This document shows positions 42,326-54,434 of a stretch of 64,000 nucleotides of DNA, one piece after another. The translations under genes were made by a program, and so were the position numbers. The DNA comes from Trypanosoma brucei gambiense DAL972 (Eukaryota > Euglenozoa > Kinetoplastea > Trypanosomatida > Trypanosomatidae): the NCBI RefSeq assembly GCF_000210295.1, contig NC_026737.1, positions 372,001 to 436,000 on the forward strand, written 5' to 3'. The notes under the pieces were generated by a model. That model ran no database searches, was not told where the DNA came from, and saw only the letters and a program-made list of their open reading frames with translations. Positions within the stretch are counted from its first letter, which is position 1. The number at the start of each line of letters is the position of its first letter.

Positions 42326-44011
42326 TCACAGTGAACTGTTGGAAAGCATTGAAAGTATCATTCCATAGGCTTCACGTGTTATCTGTACAAAGGTGCTATC
42401 CTGCACCACGCGGCAGCTAAACGTTGGAACAAATCTCTCGTCTGTCAGCGCTCTTGTGGCGATAACAGACCAGCAAGACTGCTCGAATCTTATTTCCTCC
42501 CCACCAGCAAATATCTCCACTTTACCCGATAGCACCAGCGTGAACACATCGGAGGGGACACCAGCGCGGTACAACCAAATATTTGCTTTATCATCCTTAC
42601 TAAGGCCACGTGCGTCGTGTGGTGCACGGGTCTTGTAAAAAGCTGCATACATTTCAACGGCCCGAAGCAAATGGGCGCACTCACCCTGTGAGCAGTCGTG
42701 GAATTCAGGCAATGACCTAGACAAAAACAAAGCGACTGCCTTCAACTGGTTCTTGCCCATGTGCACTCGTCGTGAGCATCTTGACGACAAACCAACTTGT
42801 CTTCTTTGAGTATATGACGAATTACCCACCAACCTCTTGGGGACAGTATCATATTCATCAAATATTTTGCTGTGAATAAGTTCCTCAATAACATCTTCCA
42901 AGGTCACAAGTCCTTTTATCTCGTAGTAGGGATCCCCACACGGTCGTTGTTGTACCTCCTGCACGACGGCAATATGAGACCTTCCAGTTTGGAAACATTC
43001 CAACATACAGCTAAGCTTTGTTTCGGAATGAACGATATGGCAGCTTCTGTTGTAAAACTTTACTAACACAAGCACAGGTGTCTCTTCGTCGGGGTTGACC
43101 ATCAAGAGGTCTCTTGTGAATAGCGCGCCAACGATGTTATTCCTATTCCCCTGGTATACAGGAATGCGGCTGTGGCCCCTTTCACAGATAAGCTGAATGG
43201 TTTCTTCATTCAGAGGTTGACTGGCCTCCAGCATGAACGTCTCCCATATGGGTGTAAGGACATCCATCACAGTTTTCTCATGTAGTTCCATAGCGCCCAC
43301 CATGAGATCCGCCTCCCGCTCGCCAAGGCCGGATTCGGCACCACGCGCAGCGTGCATAAACATCAGTTTCTTTAACTCGTTTCGCTCATATATCTGCCCA
43401 GGGTCCATACCAATAAAACGGTCCAGAACCATACTGAGGGGCTTACAGACTGGGTAGAACAGTAACACGAAGAATTTTACAAGGTACACACTTTTTGCTC
43501 CCACACGCAGTGCATGCGCTGACATTATGGCCTGCGGCAGTACCTCGCCGCCAATGGTGGTGAGCGCCGTCGCAACTACCGTGGCTCCCCATCCTGACAA
43601 ATGAGAATCTGTTATTTGCGCAATGAGTGTGTTGACCATCACGTTTCCTAACAGTAGTGTACAGAGAAGCTGGTTTCCGAGGCGACGGATTGGTAAGATT
43701 TTCGCGGCGTGGCCTTTGTCCGGCTCTGGGCCGCTGTCCGCAATTATCTCCAACGAGAGAGTGTCAAGTCCCATGATCGCCAGTGTCAATCCAGCAAATA
43801 TGGCGGCAAAGCAGAGTAGTATACTGTCGGCGACGATGAGAAACCACCAACTTGCCTCTACTTCGCTCGCTACTCCAGCGGCTGCAGCCGTTGCCGTTGG
43901 TACCGACGGAAGGGTATGATTATTCACTGAATCATTGAGCGCCACTGCACCAATGACAGCCGTTGCGGTCAGCTTAGCGTATGTCCACCAGGTTCCGTGG
44001 TGCCCACCCAT
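42326..44011 (-). CDS. CNNM/CorC-type metal transporter (DUF21, CBS, cNMP-like)
   Basis: The 561-residue protein has a DUF21 membrane domain with hydrophobic segments at about 53-80, 111-135, 139-165 and 170-195. It includes the family signatures GLTLAIMGLDTLSLEII and GEVLPQA. A CBS-pair module follows, with ERGHSRIPVYQGNRNNIVG and RSHIAVVQEV...GLVTLEDVIEELI. The C-terminus (about 465-555) resembles a cyclic-nucleotide-binding-like fold (VFTLVLSGKVEIFAGG). This is the CNNM (ancient conserved domain protein) order; in animals these mediate or regulate Mg2+ efflux, and in bacteria CorC/MpfA act likewise. In the trypanosome, Mg2+ or other divalent-metal transport at a membrane is likely but unproven. 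The start ATG at 44011 gives MGGHHGTWWTYA before a low-complexity Ala-rich stretch. Confidence 0.88.
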   Translation of the reverse strand: MGGHHGTWWTYAKLTATAVIGAVALNDSVNNHTLPSVPTATAAAAGVASEVEASWWFLIVADSILLCFAAIFAGLTLAIMGLDTLSLEIIADSGPEPDKGHAAKILPIRRLGNQLLCTLLLGNVMVNTLIAQITDSHLSGWGATVVATALTTIGGEVLPQAIMSAHALRVGAKSVYLVKFFVLLFYPVCKPLSMVLDRFIGMDPGQIYERNELKKLMFMHAARGAESGLGEREADLMVGAMELHEKTVMDVLTPIWETFMLEASQPLNEETIQLICERGHSRIPVYQGNRNNIVGALFTRDLLMVNPDEETPVLVLVKFYNRSCHIVHSETKLSCMLECFQTGRSHIAVVQEVQQRPCGDPYYEIKGLVTLEDVIEELIHSKIFDEYDTVPKRLVGNSSYTQRRQVGLSSRCSRRVHMGKNQLKAVALFLSRSLPEFHDCSQGECAHLLRAVEMYAAFYKTRAPHDARGLSKDDKANIWLYRAGVPSDVFTLVLSGKVEIFAGGEEIRFEQSCWSVIATRALTDERFVPTFSCRVVQDSTFVQITREAYGMILSMLSNSSL

Positions 44012-44893
44012 CTTTTGGTGGTATCACTTCTTCCCCTCCTATAAATACCACGGCCTTTCCTTGTTGTTTTGCTTCCGGGTATCACCTTGCACTGCTGCAG
44101 TGCCCCTTTCCAACCTTTAAGGTAAAGCAAGCAAGTCTGTGAGCGTCACAGCGGAAGAAAAACATTGGTGTTGCGACCAAAGAACAGGTAATAGACGTGA
44201 TTAAAGGAAGGTAAACAGTAACAAAGAACAGAAGCCCGCTGGGGGGGGAATTTCTTTTTTCCCCCATTCTTTTCATAATCTCCTGCTTCCCAAAGCACGG
44301 GTATCGGTCCTATGACTTTCAGGGTCCACTGCTTAACTGGTGCCTACCCACATTGATTTTTTTACCCAAACCAAAAATGTAACAACACATTACCATGAGG
44401 AAATCCCACCCGAGGTTTCTAATGATGTGCGGTAAAGGAATACCATATTTCACTTCACGAAAAAAGCGTATATATATATATGTGCGTGCGCATTTATATA
44501 CCTACGGTTTCCCCAAATGTTCGCGCGTGCACATCCACATGCGAAGGAGAAAGAAAGAATGTGGAAAAATCCAACATAGTAAGCGATAAACATGGTCTGA
44601 CATTCGCTAGCGTTAAGGCGCATATGGTCAGAGTCCGTTTTGTGGCAAAACGAAAAAGAAAAAAGAACGACAAAAAGACATCAGCAATAGAGTATAATGT
44701 GATGAAGTTGTAAAATCAAATGTGAAGAAAAACCATCTCTTAAAAACGACACTCTTTTGAGAGGTAGGGATGGGGCTATCAAGTGGACCACACACCTTCT
44801 CCTACTAGAGAGTTGCTTTTTTTTTTACGGAAAAAGAAATTTGCAGCTCCATCCCTCGTAGAACTACTGCAGCATCTCCATTCCAATTACCGC
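44012..44893. other. Intergenic region
   Basis: This 882-base region is between the 852-residue protein gene and the CNNM gene. A TA run lies at about 44470-44480 and a T run at 44818-44825. No gene is supported. Confidence 0.55.
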
Positions 44894-47452
44894 TTACTCA
44901 CTTATGAGCCGATCGCTGCTACAAGCCGGCAGCCGCCGTTTATTGGTTTTTGAGGATGAAGTGGCGCACAACACCTCCTGCGTGAGCCGCTCAATCAATG
45001 CTCCTTCGCTCGCGATCCCCTCCGTGTGTTCGTCACTTTTATCAATGTGCCAGTTAGTCGGATCCCTTTGCTCTGGTAGCAGCGACCGCGTAGAGGCACC
45101 ATGAATAGTCTTCACTGATTGCTCCGCCTTGGTGGTGATGGTACCGCGGACATTCGTTCTGGAAAAAGAAGGTGGTAATGTCCACCTCACATTTCTGCTT
45201 GTCATGTGATGCCCCTTCAAGTTTGGCAGGGGGAGCACGAAGACCGTCGATCTCTCGCTTTGTTCGTTTCCCCTGCTGCAATTCATATGGTTCGAGCTAC
45301 GGTGCGACGGTGGAATGTTACTTCCCTTGTCTGTTGCTCCGGCACCGCTGCAATCAAATAGAAAATTGTAAGCCTCCTCCATATTATCTTGTTCCCCTTC
45401 GCTATGTTTTGTCACCTCGCTGTCACCAGATTCCACATTCTGTTTACAACACTTGCTAAGTTCACCCTGGACATCATGCTCCACATCCATATCCTCTTCA
45501 TCCCTCTCAACGGTAGATGTTGGCTGATCAAGTAGCAGCTCTCTGATATACTCCCCATCATCCTCTTCGCTTCGATTTTTCCCGACTGTACGTGCAATTT
45601 CAGTGCTCGAGGCAGCGCGCGAAAGGAAATCATCAAACTTATCAGCGAAACACACCTCTGGGCCATATACCACCAAAAACTCCTGTAGCAGAGCTTCACA
45701 CGAGTGTTTGGTACACGTCCCATGGGGTTCCATACCATAACGCTTTAGCCGTAGTTGCAGGTTGCGCATCACCAGTGCATTACTTCCTTCAACTGCGTCA
45801 CGCAGTAATTGTTGGAGTAGCGCCCTGTCGAATTCATGGCCGTCAGCCAGGTGCAGCGCGATAAGGCGGGAGGCGCAGACCGCGGCCAGTAGTGCAGGTC
45901 GGACATATGGCAATGCAACACCACCATGACATGTGATAAGACGGTTAGAAAGCAGTGAGCATTGTCCGGGCCTCTCTGTTTCAGTTGTGGGAATACCAAC
46001 AAACAATGCCAACTGATGAAAAGTACAAACACACTGAAAATCTGTCTTCAAGTGCGCGTAGAGAAGGGAAAGCCCGTCTAGAACATTTCCATACACCCCT
46101 TGGTTGGCCGTACAGACAGTTGGGGCTGCATGAATTAGCTTCACGATGTTTGGGGATGCAAGGAGTGTGACGATCTCTGCGGGGAAACCGCAACAAGGTG
46201 CACCCGCTGTGGATAGACGACAAAGCAGTGAAATGGTGCTGTCAAAAACGATTACAGCACCCTGCGCAGTGGCAATTTCCAGAGAGAATCTATCTTTATC
46301 CGGTTGCTGTACACAGTAAAGTCCTGTGACTGTTGCGCTACAGATGGCCTGCAGCACCACCTCGTCACCGCAGCGCGGCGCATACGGCAGATCAACGCGC
46401 AAATAATACCGATCCAGGCATCCCGCGCCTTCATTTGTGTCTACGCCGTGAGCGGAAATAGATAGGGGATGACCCACTGATGTGCACATATACAATACAT
46501 TCGCTGCACCACGGCTGGTGTGCAGAAACGTTGAATGCAGCATAACGCACCCTTCACTATCGCGATCTATCACAAACTGCACGTCGGGGTGGTCAACCAA
46601 CGCAAGTGCATCAGGGAAACGGATCGCGAACTCATGTGTGATTGCAGAGTGTCGCAGCCCTCCTGGTGTGATGAAGTTTAATTTGTACACCGCCCGCACC
46701 TCACCCACGGAAGCTTTGAACGTTGGTAACAGAAGGGCCAAAATGTTCACGGCGCGGCGAAGCACCTCAGGTTGAGACTGCAGGGAATAAAATGAGTTGG
46801 CTGTTCTTGTTGACGAAGACGATGCGATGACTTCATTTGAGAGACGAACAACACTATGGTCTTCCGACCACTCGAGAACAGGGGGCACCGATCCGCCAAC
46901 CAGCTCCTTCCGCTCCAGCGTGTGGAGCGTGGCAACAGATAACTGCCCGAGGCGTGTTTGTTCCTTCAACAGCGCATACGATACGAAGTAAGTGGGAACA
47001 ACACCACTTAATTCGGAAATCACGCCATCTCCGCATTGCTCACGCGTACGCTCTTGCTCGTTACGCCACCCATCAGATACCCAAGGCTGCCAACGCACAA
47101 GCGGCCCCTCATCTCCATCTTCACCAAGTGTTGTCGAGCTTAAGGAAAGGAACAGTGGCACAAGAGGCATAAGAGCGCTCTTAAACGCCTCAAACGACAT
47201 GTCTGATGGCACCGTTTCCATCGATATCGCCCTTCGCCACACAGTTCTCACGGGAAGTGGTTGAGCGGGAATGACACGAAGCAAATGTCGGGGTGTTAGG
47301 TGAGGAAACACGGTAGGGTGGATCGCTGATATGTACTGGTTAAGCGCTTCATCCAATTCAGCGGCTGACGCCCCAGATGGCGATAACATTTTTCTCACTT
47401 TGCGCAACGCCCCAGCCGGCAGGTGTTGCCATAGCTTCATATGGTTCCTCAT
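44894..47452 (-). CDS. Large hypothetical protein with possible inactive 3'-5' exonuclease fold
   Basis: The 852-residue protein has no clear family. Residues about 361-490 resemble the DEDD-type 3'-5' exonuclease fold of the EXD1 group: a strand block ending LEIATAQGAVIVFDST, then LLASPNIVKLIHAA, and FQCVCTFHQLALFVGI. In active members the positions after 'IVK..H' and in the first strand hold Asp/Glu. Here they are replaced (HAAP, GLYCVQQ), so it may be a pseudo-exonuclease that binds RNA. This is inference from pattern only. The last 200 residues are acidic and low-complexity (EEDMDVEHDVQ), with a Ser/Arg-rich end. The open frame begins at GTG 47569 and crosses an (AAT)n run; ATG 47452 (MRNHMKLWQ) was chosen. 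ATGs at 47536 and 47440 are alternatives. Confidence 0.7.
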   Translation of the reverse strand: MRNHMKLWQHLPAGALRKVRKMLSPSGASAAELDEALNQYISAIHPTVFPHLTPRHLLRVIPAQPLPVRTVWRRAISMETVPSDMSFEAFKSALMPLVPLFLSLSSTTLGEDGDEGPLVRWQPWVSDGWRNEQERTREQCGDGVISELSGVVPTYFVSYALLKEQTRLGQLSVATLHTLERKELVGGSVPPVLEWSEDHSVVRLSNEVIASSSSTRTANSFYSLQSQPEVLRRAVNILALLLPTFKASVGEVRAVYKLNFITPGGLRHSAITHEFAIRFPDALALVDHPDVQFVIDRDSEGCVMLHSTFLHTSRGAANVLYMCTSVGHPLSISAHGVDTNEGAGCLDRYYLRVDLPYAPRCGDEVVLQAICSATVTGLYCVQQPDKDRFSLEIATAQGAVIVFDSTISLLCRLSTAGAPCCGFPAEIVTLLASPNIVKLIHAAPTVCTANQGVYGNVLDGLSLLYAHLKTDFQCVCTFHQLALFVGIPTTETERPGQCSLLSNRLITCHGGVALPYVRPALLAAVCASRLIALHLADGHEFDRALLQQLLRDAVEGSNALVMRNLQLRLKRYGMEPHGTCTKHSCEALLQEFLVVYGPEVCFADKFDDFLSRAASSTEIARTVGKNRSEEDDGEYIRELLLDQPTSTVERDEEDMDVEHDVQGELSKCCKQNVESGDSEVTKHSEGEQDNMEEAYNFLFDCSGAGATDKGSNIPPSHRSSNHMNCSRGNEQSERSTVFVLPLPNLKGHHMTSRNVRWTLPPSFSRTNVRGTITTKAEQSVKTIHGASTRSLLPEQRDPTNWHIDKSDEHTEGIASEGALIERLTQEVLCATSSSKTNKRRLPACSSDRLISE

Positions 47453-47506
47453 CCGAACAAAAAGGTTGGGGCACAGCAGAACTTGAAGTGGCGTTGACGC
47501 GCACAA

Positions 47507-47526
47507 AATAATAATAATAATAATGT
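47507..47526. repeat. (AAT)n microsatellite near the start of the 852-residue protein gene
   Basis: About six AAT triplets within the leader region. They are the reason the longest open frame reads Ile repeats at its N-terminus. Confidence 0.8.
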
Positions 47527-47702
47527 ATATATACATGAATACAGTAGTAGAAGGGATTGTGAGCCACACTCCATCTGCATCCCACCGTAAATATCTGCCA
47601 TTGCGTCTTTTTTTTTTTTTTTGGTTGTACGAACAGGAAAAAGATCACGCGCGTCAAAGGCACCATCAACCCCCCCTCTTGTCTACACCAATGTGACTGC
47701 TA

Positions 47703-49583
47703 TCACAACCTCCGCAACAGCTCATCCATCTTCGCCACGATTCGTTCCTTCAGCGCCGATCCTGCCTCTAGGTAGATGAATGTATTACCGAACCGCCACG
47801 AAAGCCAGCAATACATTTCTGCATGACGGTATAAGTCTTCCATCCGCGACAATATACGATGTGCTCGTACACTGTCCTTATGAGTTTTTAAGTGCGCACA
47901 TTGCCCCACGAGTTGTTCAAACTCTTCATCAATACGGAGGCGAACGGGCCCCCCGGTAGCATGATCACGCGCAAAACAACGCAGCAGGTCGAATGTGTCC
48001 TTGTTGCGTGTATTCACCGGTACGTAGCAGAAAAGGATCCTATCGGTAAGAGACAGACCTGTCACGGCATCCAACTCCCTTGCAACCTGCAGCAGCGACC
48101 GCGACAGGTCACACGGAAAAAACAAATCGGAGGTCTTACACTGACTGGAGAAGTCCTTTACATGACCGTAGAATACATCTTGCGGCACCACACCTGAGGT
48201 CTTCAATCTCTTCTTGTCGGAATTCATTGTGACATACAGCTCCAATATGTCGGCTGTGGGCAGTAATCCAGCCCTCTGCAGAGGGGAAAGTCGAGCGTTA
48301 ATAGCGCTTTCAAGTGTCGGAAAGTCATCCGCGTGAAGTGTGGTACAGCGGCCGAAAGTGTTGGCCCTGAGTACTCCAAACCGGCCGGCGCGACCGGCTA
48401 CCTGCACCGTGGTTGCCTGCGGTAAGCTTGTCATCTGTTTTCCGTCGAATTTTTTCATTGATACGAAAATAATGCGCTCAATGCTCATGTTCAAGCCATA
48501 GGCAATAGCATCCGTGGACACTAAAACATGTTTTTTCGAGTCCTTGCCCTCTACCGCTTCCCGGACCCCACGGTTGAATGCGTCAGCCTGGGCCTCACGC
48601 ACGGCAAAGGGCATAGACCCATATATATAGTGAGCCGCAACGCCAGGCAGCTTTTCCAGCTGTGATTTCATAGCAAAAATCATCTTGCGCGAGAAGCACA
48701 CAAGGCAATCACCGTTTTCGACTTGCCGCAGATCTCCCCCTAACGCGGCTGATGTCCTGAGGGGAGCCAGCCGCTGATGTGGCACTAAACGAAGTCCCTT
48801 GAGCTCACGCGTTTTATACAACAAACTGCGGATAAGAGGTATTGCCCGTTCTTCTCCGCAGAGGTGAATCTCACGTGCCGGCAACCCCAATATGGCACGC
48901 GTCCATGCCCAACCCCTGTCCCCATCACCAATCATCTGCACCTCGTCAATTACCCCAACGTCAATTTGATAGTCAATAGGAGTCATTTCCACCGTGCATG
49001 AGACGTGCTCCGCTCCACCACCAAATTGCCGCTCGTCCCCGATAAGCAAGTCGCAAGGCACGCTCGCGTTAATACGCTTCCACACTTGCGCTGCCAGTGC
49101 TTTGATTGGCGCACAATAAACACCGCTCTTCGCCTTTACCAATTCCTCCAACGCCGCGTGAGTCTTCCCACTATTTGTTGGCCCATGATGAAAGATGAAA
49201 CGCCGGCGCATGAAGCGTGCCTTCGGGTACCAGTCCCACGGTTCACCCATCGTCACCCTCAGTGGCGCCTTCCGCGCGATGTACCAAACCCCAAACTCCC
49301 TGAGAACAATGTTAATCCGTTCAAGATCACCGGGGGCCTGAACAAGTTCACCCAACCATGGTGGTGTGGCACCTGAACAGCCCTCCTCTGAGAATTCACC
49401 GAGATGCCGCAAAGCGTTCTCCACTGACATATCATGAATGAGCTGCCGCAATTGCTCCCGGGCGCTGCTGCTGCGGTAGATATAGTCACATACTGTTTGG
49501 ATCAGTTTCCCCTCGCCATGGTTTGTGCAGTACGATTTAAAACACAGAAAGAGAACAGGTGCAGTAACTGACAAACGGCGCAT
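47703..49583 (-). CDS. SUV3: Mitochondrial RNA helicase SUV3
   Basis: A 626-residue Ski2-like/SUV3-type helicase. The Walker A motif is GPTNSGKT (134-141) and Walker B is DEVQ (213-216), the DExQ form typical of SUV3. The family-specific FIFHHGPTNSGKT and GVYCAPIKALAAQVW segments and the motif VI-like QVAGRAGRFG are clear, and VSTDAIAYGLNMSIERIIF is also typical. The N-terminus (MRRLSVTAPVLFLCFKSYC) is Arg-rich and hydrophobic, like a mitochondrial presequence. SUV3 unwinds RNA and works with the exoribonuclease DSS-1 in trypanosome mitochondria in RNA surveillance. It is shorter than human SUPV3L1 (786). The helicase core ends near 400, and a helical C-terminal domain follows. The start ATG at 49583 is clear. 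Confidence 0.93.
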   Translation of the reverse strand: MRRLSVTAPVLFLCFKSYCTNHGEGKLIQTVCDYIYRSSSAREQLRQLIHDMSVENALRHLGEFSEEGCSGATPPWLGELVQAPGDLERINIVLREFGVWYIARKAPLRVTMGEPWDWYPKARFMRRRFIFHHGPTNSGKTHAALEELVKAKSGVYCAPIKALAAQVWKRINASVPCDLLIGDERQFGGGAEHVSCTVEMTPIDYQIDVGVIDEVQMIGDGDRGWAWTRAILGLPAREIHLCGEERAIPLIRSLLYKTRELKGLRLVPHQRLAPLRTSAALGGDLRQVENGDCLVCFSRKMIFAMKSQLEKLPGVAAHYIYGSMPFAVREAQADAFNRGVREAVEGKDSKKHVLVSTDAIAYGLNMSIERIIFVSMKKFDGKQMTSLPQATTVQVAGRAGRFGVLRANTFGRCTTLHADDFPTLESAINARLSPLQRAGLLPTADILELYVTMNSDKKRLKTSGVVPQDVFYGHVKDFSSQCKTSDLFFPCDLSRSLLQVARELDAVTGLSLTDRILFCYVPVNTRNKDTFDLLRCFARDHATGGPVRLRIDEEFEQLVGQCAHLKTHKDSVRAHRILSRMEDLYRHAEMYCWLSWRFGNTFIYLEAGSALKERIVAKMDELLRRL

Positions 49584-50323
49584 ACTGGTTGTGACGATAG
49601 CCTGCTAAAAAAAATTCCTCTCCTCACACGAACAGCCACCCTCTTACCATTTCAAGGATTCCCCCACCAAGACACGTGAGGAGGCGACTCGCACGAGGAA
49701 AACGTCGAAAAAATGATCTAGGAAAAAAGTGAGAAATTGCGTGTCACAGAGTCCCCATATGATATACCGCTGGTGCCAATGCAGCCCACAAAAGCGAAGG
49801 GAAGGGAGGACCAAAGGAGATGCAGTGCAGCATATCTGTGGAATACGAAGCAGTGCCACACTCCTAACAAAATGGATGGGGGACTAAATAGTATAAATAA
49901 TTACTTAAGACACACCAAGATCGCTGCGTTTACAGGAGAGATAGAGAAAGAGGTAAGGAAAAAAAAGTGATGTAAACGCCCTCTCCACTGCTTTAATAAA
50001 TCACGATTTCCTTTATTCAGTTATTGTTTTTTTTCTTTTACCGAGGACTGCCGTTCTCTCTTGTCGCCTTTCACCACCTGTCTCTGACTGTAGGTGGTCA
50101 GATACACGAAGGAAGTGCCAACTTTTTTTCACCCGCAGCACCCTTTTCCCTCCGCCATCTGCACACGTACAGAAAAAGAAAATCCTCCCCGTGGTGAAAA
50201 GAAGAAACAACAACGAAAACAATATTGGGTTATTGCTGCCACAAAGCTCTATATTTATCTTTTTTCTTTTTATGTGCTGCCATTCTACTCACGCCACTCT
50301 CTTTCCCTGGAGAAAAGGAAACA
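49584..50323. other. Intergenic region
   Basis: This 740-base region between RUVBL2 and SUV3 has mixed composition. No gene is seen. Confidence 0.55.
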
Positions 50324-52487
<2,164 letters not shown>

Positions 52488-52769
52488 CTACAGGTTCGAC
52501 GGGGGCACTACCTTTTCCGCAAGCTCTACAAACTTCCTCTTTGCCTCATCTTTGCTCAACTTTTCGTACTTTTTGCGTGCATTCCATTTGGCCGATGCCA
52601 CAACATTCACGCGCGACGGTTTGGGAGTCTTGACTGACCCACCCGTCGCCTGATGCCAGAGGCCGTAGAGATCTAACTTAGTCTGAATGGACATCCTTGG
52701 TCGCGTAGCCTTTACCCCTAACGTCTTCGAGAGTCGTTGGAACTTTTCATCAAGCGTTTCCTCCACCAT
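52488..52769 (-). CDS. ACBP: Acyl-CoA-binding protein
   Basis: The 93-residue protein matches the small four-helix ACBP fold: TLDEKFQRLSKTLG, then YGLWHQATGGSV (35-46; family consensus YxxYKQAT) and AKWNARKKYEKLSKDEA (60-76; consensus AKWxAWxxxxGxSxxxA). ACBP carries long- and medium-chain acyl-CoA and buffers it for lipid synthesis; in T. brucei an ACBP has been linked to myristoyl-CoA supply for GPI fatty-acid remodelling. Lysines in helices 2 and 3 that bind CoA phosphate are present. Length (86-93) is typical. The longest open frame begins at GTG 52790, so the ATG at 52769 (MVEETLDE) is used. Confidence 0.93.
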   Translation of the reverse strand: MVEETLDEKFQRLSKTLGVKATRPRMSIQTKLDLYGLWHQATGGSVKTPKPSRVNVVASAKWNARKKYEKLSKDEAKRKFVELAEKVVPPSNL

Positions 52770-53153
52770 GTTGTCGGCGAAATAATGCACGCTTCATCCA
52801 AAGAAGATATTAAGTGTAAATTAAGAGGGAATAAAAGAGATGTACAAGCTCTTGTAAGAACGGTTGGACACCTGTGAGGAACAGGGGAGGGAGCAGTAAC
52901 AAGAGCACACGCGTGCGACAAAAAAAAATAACACGACATCCCTGTTCGTAAGTCTTCGCGCACCAACAACAGCAACGGACGTAACAAACTTTCCTTAGAG
53001 TGGTAGTCGCAGTCAATTTGCTCGTAAGGTGCGCGACGGCACCCAGTAATGCTGAGGGAAAGGGAGTCGGCTTGGCAACAAGAAGTACTCTGAAGAGCAG
53101 TCTTTTGCATAAAGGCGGAGGACAAATGGGGGGAGGGGGAAGGCGAGAAAACC
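52770..53153. other. Intergenic region
   Basis: This 384-base region is between the AP-3 mu gene and ACBP. Its minus-strand open frames are Leu/Ser/Pro-rich translations of pyrimidine stretches. No gene is called. Confidence 0.55.
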
Positions 53154-54434
53154 TCAAATTGTCCGCACGGCAAACCTCCCAGCCGTCGTAACATATTTGA
53201 CACCTTTGTAGGGCTTTGTCAAATCATTCAACACCTGAACACTGTCGACGCGGATGCTACTCAGTAGATAGTTTGGGATGCTGAACTCAACTAACGCAGA
53301 GCCTCCTGTACACGGCGCTAGTCCCTCCTTTTCCCTCTCCGTACCAAACGTAAACTCGCCACTAAGTGAGCACGTGCCACGATGAAGTGACCCTACATTC
53401 CACACCAGCATGTTACGTGCCTTCTTAAAGTTCGTGTTCCCGTGTGAGATGCTGTGCACCTGCACCGCCTCTGTCTGGGGCGGAAGGGGAAGGTGGATGA
53501 TAAGTTTCTGAATCTCGTATTCCCTGCTCCTTGCTGCGAGACCAGAACCACGGAACCCCACCATACAGTTAAATCGACCAACACTGGCATTAAAAGTAAT
53601 TTGCGGTGTAACATAGAAGGGAACCTGCACACTATTGGGCATTTTACAGCGGTACTGCAACAGCGTAAACTTCCCATCAACAGGTATAAAACTGATCATG
53701 CGGTCGACCTCGTAACGGCTACGTCGAACACACCGATGCATGGCAATGTCTTCGATGCAATCGATGCCGGTTAACCGCATGATGACTTCGGGCAGCCCAC
53801 TCAGGCGACAGTTCACCTCCACGGCACCACGGACAGCGCTCTGCACCACATTTCCTTCACAATCGACTATGCAATCCAAATTTTCCACTATATCGAAGAA
53901 AATCTCATTTGATGAGTGCTTTGTCGCAGGGTCCCGCCACGGTACGGCACGGGAACCCATATGGCGCCGCTTTATCGCTACTGGTGCTTCCAGAGCACTA
54001 CGAAACACATTTTCTAACGACGGTGGAAGCACCAACTCCTCTAGCACGTGCATTTCAGTTGTCAGTGGGTATCCATTGTCAATGAGCTCCACAAGCAATT
54101 GATACACCAAAGAAAAATTCTCACGCAACGTGCTCTCAGAGATGACTTTGAGGTACTTTTGCACCACTTTTGCGGCCAGCGCTAGGACTTCCATCACGAA
54201 TAGGGGGAAACACTCACTTGTTGCAACCGCCAGGAGGACGACATCGTTACGATGGATTTGAATAAAGGCAAACCGGCTGTACGTAATAACAGCGGGTGCC
54301 TCTTCAATCGAACGCAATGGAGTCATATAGGTGCACCAGAAGTCTTCCAGGCTGGAGCGGGGTACCTTCTCACGGAATTCCTTCTCAATAATAACCTCGC
54401 CATGCTTATTAAGGAAGAAAAGGCCGGTTATCAT
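53154..54434 (-). CDS. AP3M: AP-3 complex subunit mu
   Basis: The 426-residue adaptin mu chain has an N-terminal longin domain (ITGLFFLNKHGEVIIEKEF) and a C-terminal mu homology domain from about residue 175. It is the AP-3 type: the segment LVELIDNGYPLTTEMHVLEELVLPP matches the family pattern LLEEMLDNGFPLATE. The extreme C-terminus TKPYKGVKYVTTAGRFAVRT is nearly the AP-3 mu hallmark. Mu reads tyrosine-based sorting signals on cargo and, in AP-3, directs vesicles from endosomes to lysosome-like organelles; in trypanosomes this is tied to acidocalcisome formation. The length (about 420) is normal. The start ATG at 54434 gives MITGLFFL and aligns with the family start. Confidence 0.95.
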   Translation of the reverse strand: MITGLFFLNKHGEVIIEKEFREKVPRSSLEDFWCTYMTPLRSIEEAPAVITYSRFAFIQIHRNDVVLLAVATSECFPLFVMEVLALAAKVVQKYLKVISESTLRENFSLVYQLLVELIDNGYPLTTEMHVLEELVLPPSLENVFRSALEAPVAIKRRHMGSRAVPWRDPATKHSSNEIFFDIVENLDCIVDCEGNVVQSAVRGAVEVNCRLSGLPEVIMRLTGIDCIEDIAMHRCVRRSRYEVDRMISFIPVDGKFTLLQYRCKMPNSVQVPFYVTPQITFNASVGRFNCMVGFRGSGLAARSREYEIQKLIIHLPLPPQTEAVQVHSISHGNTNFKKARNMLVWNVGSLHRGTCSLSGEFTFGTEREKEGLAPCTGGSALVEFSIPNYLLSSIRVDSVQVLNDLTKPYKGVKYVTTAGRFAVRTI

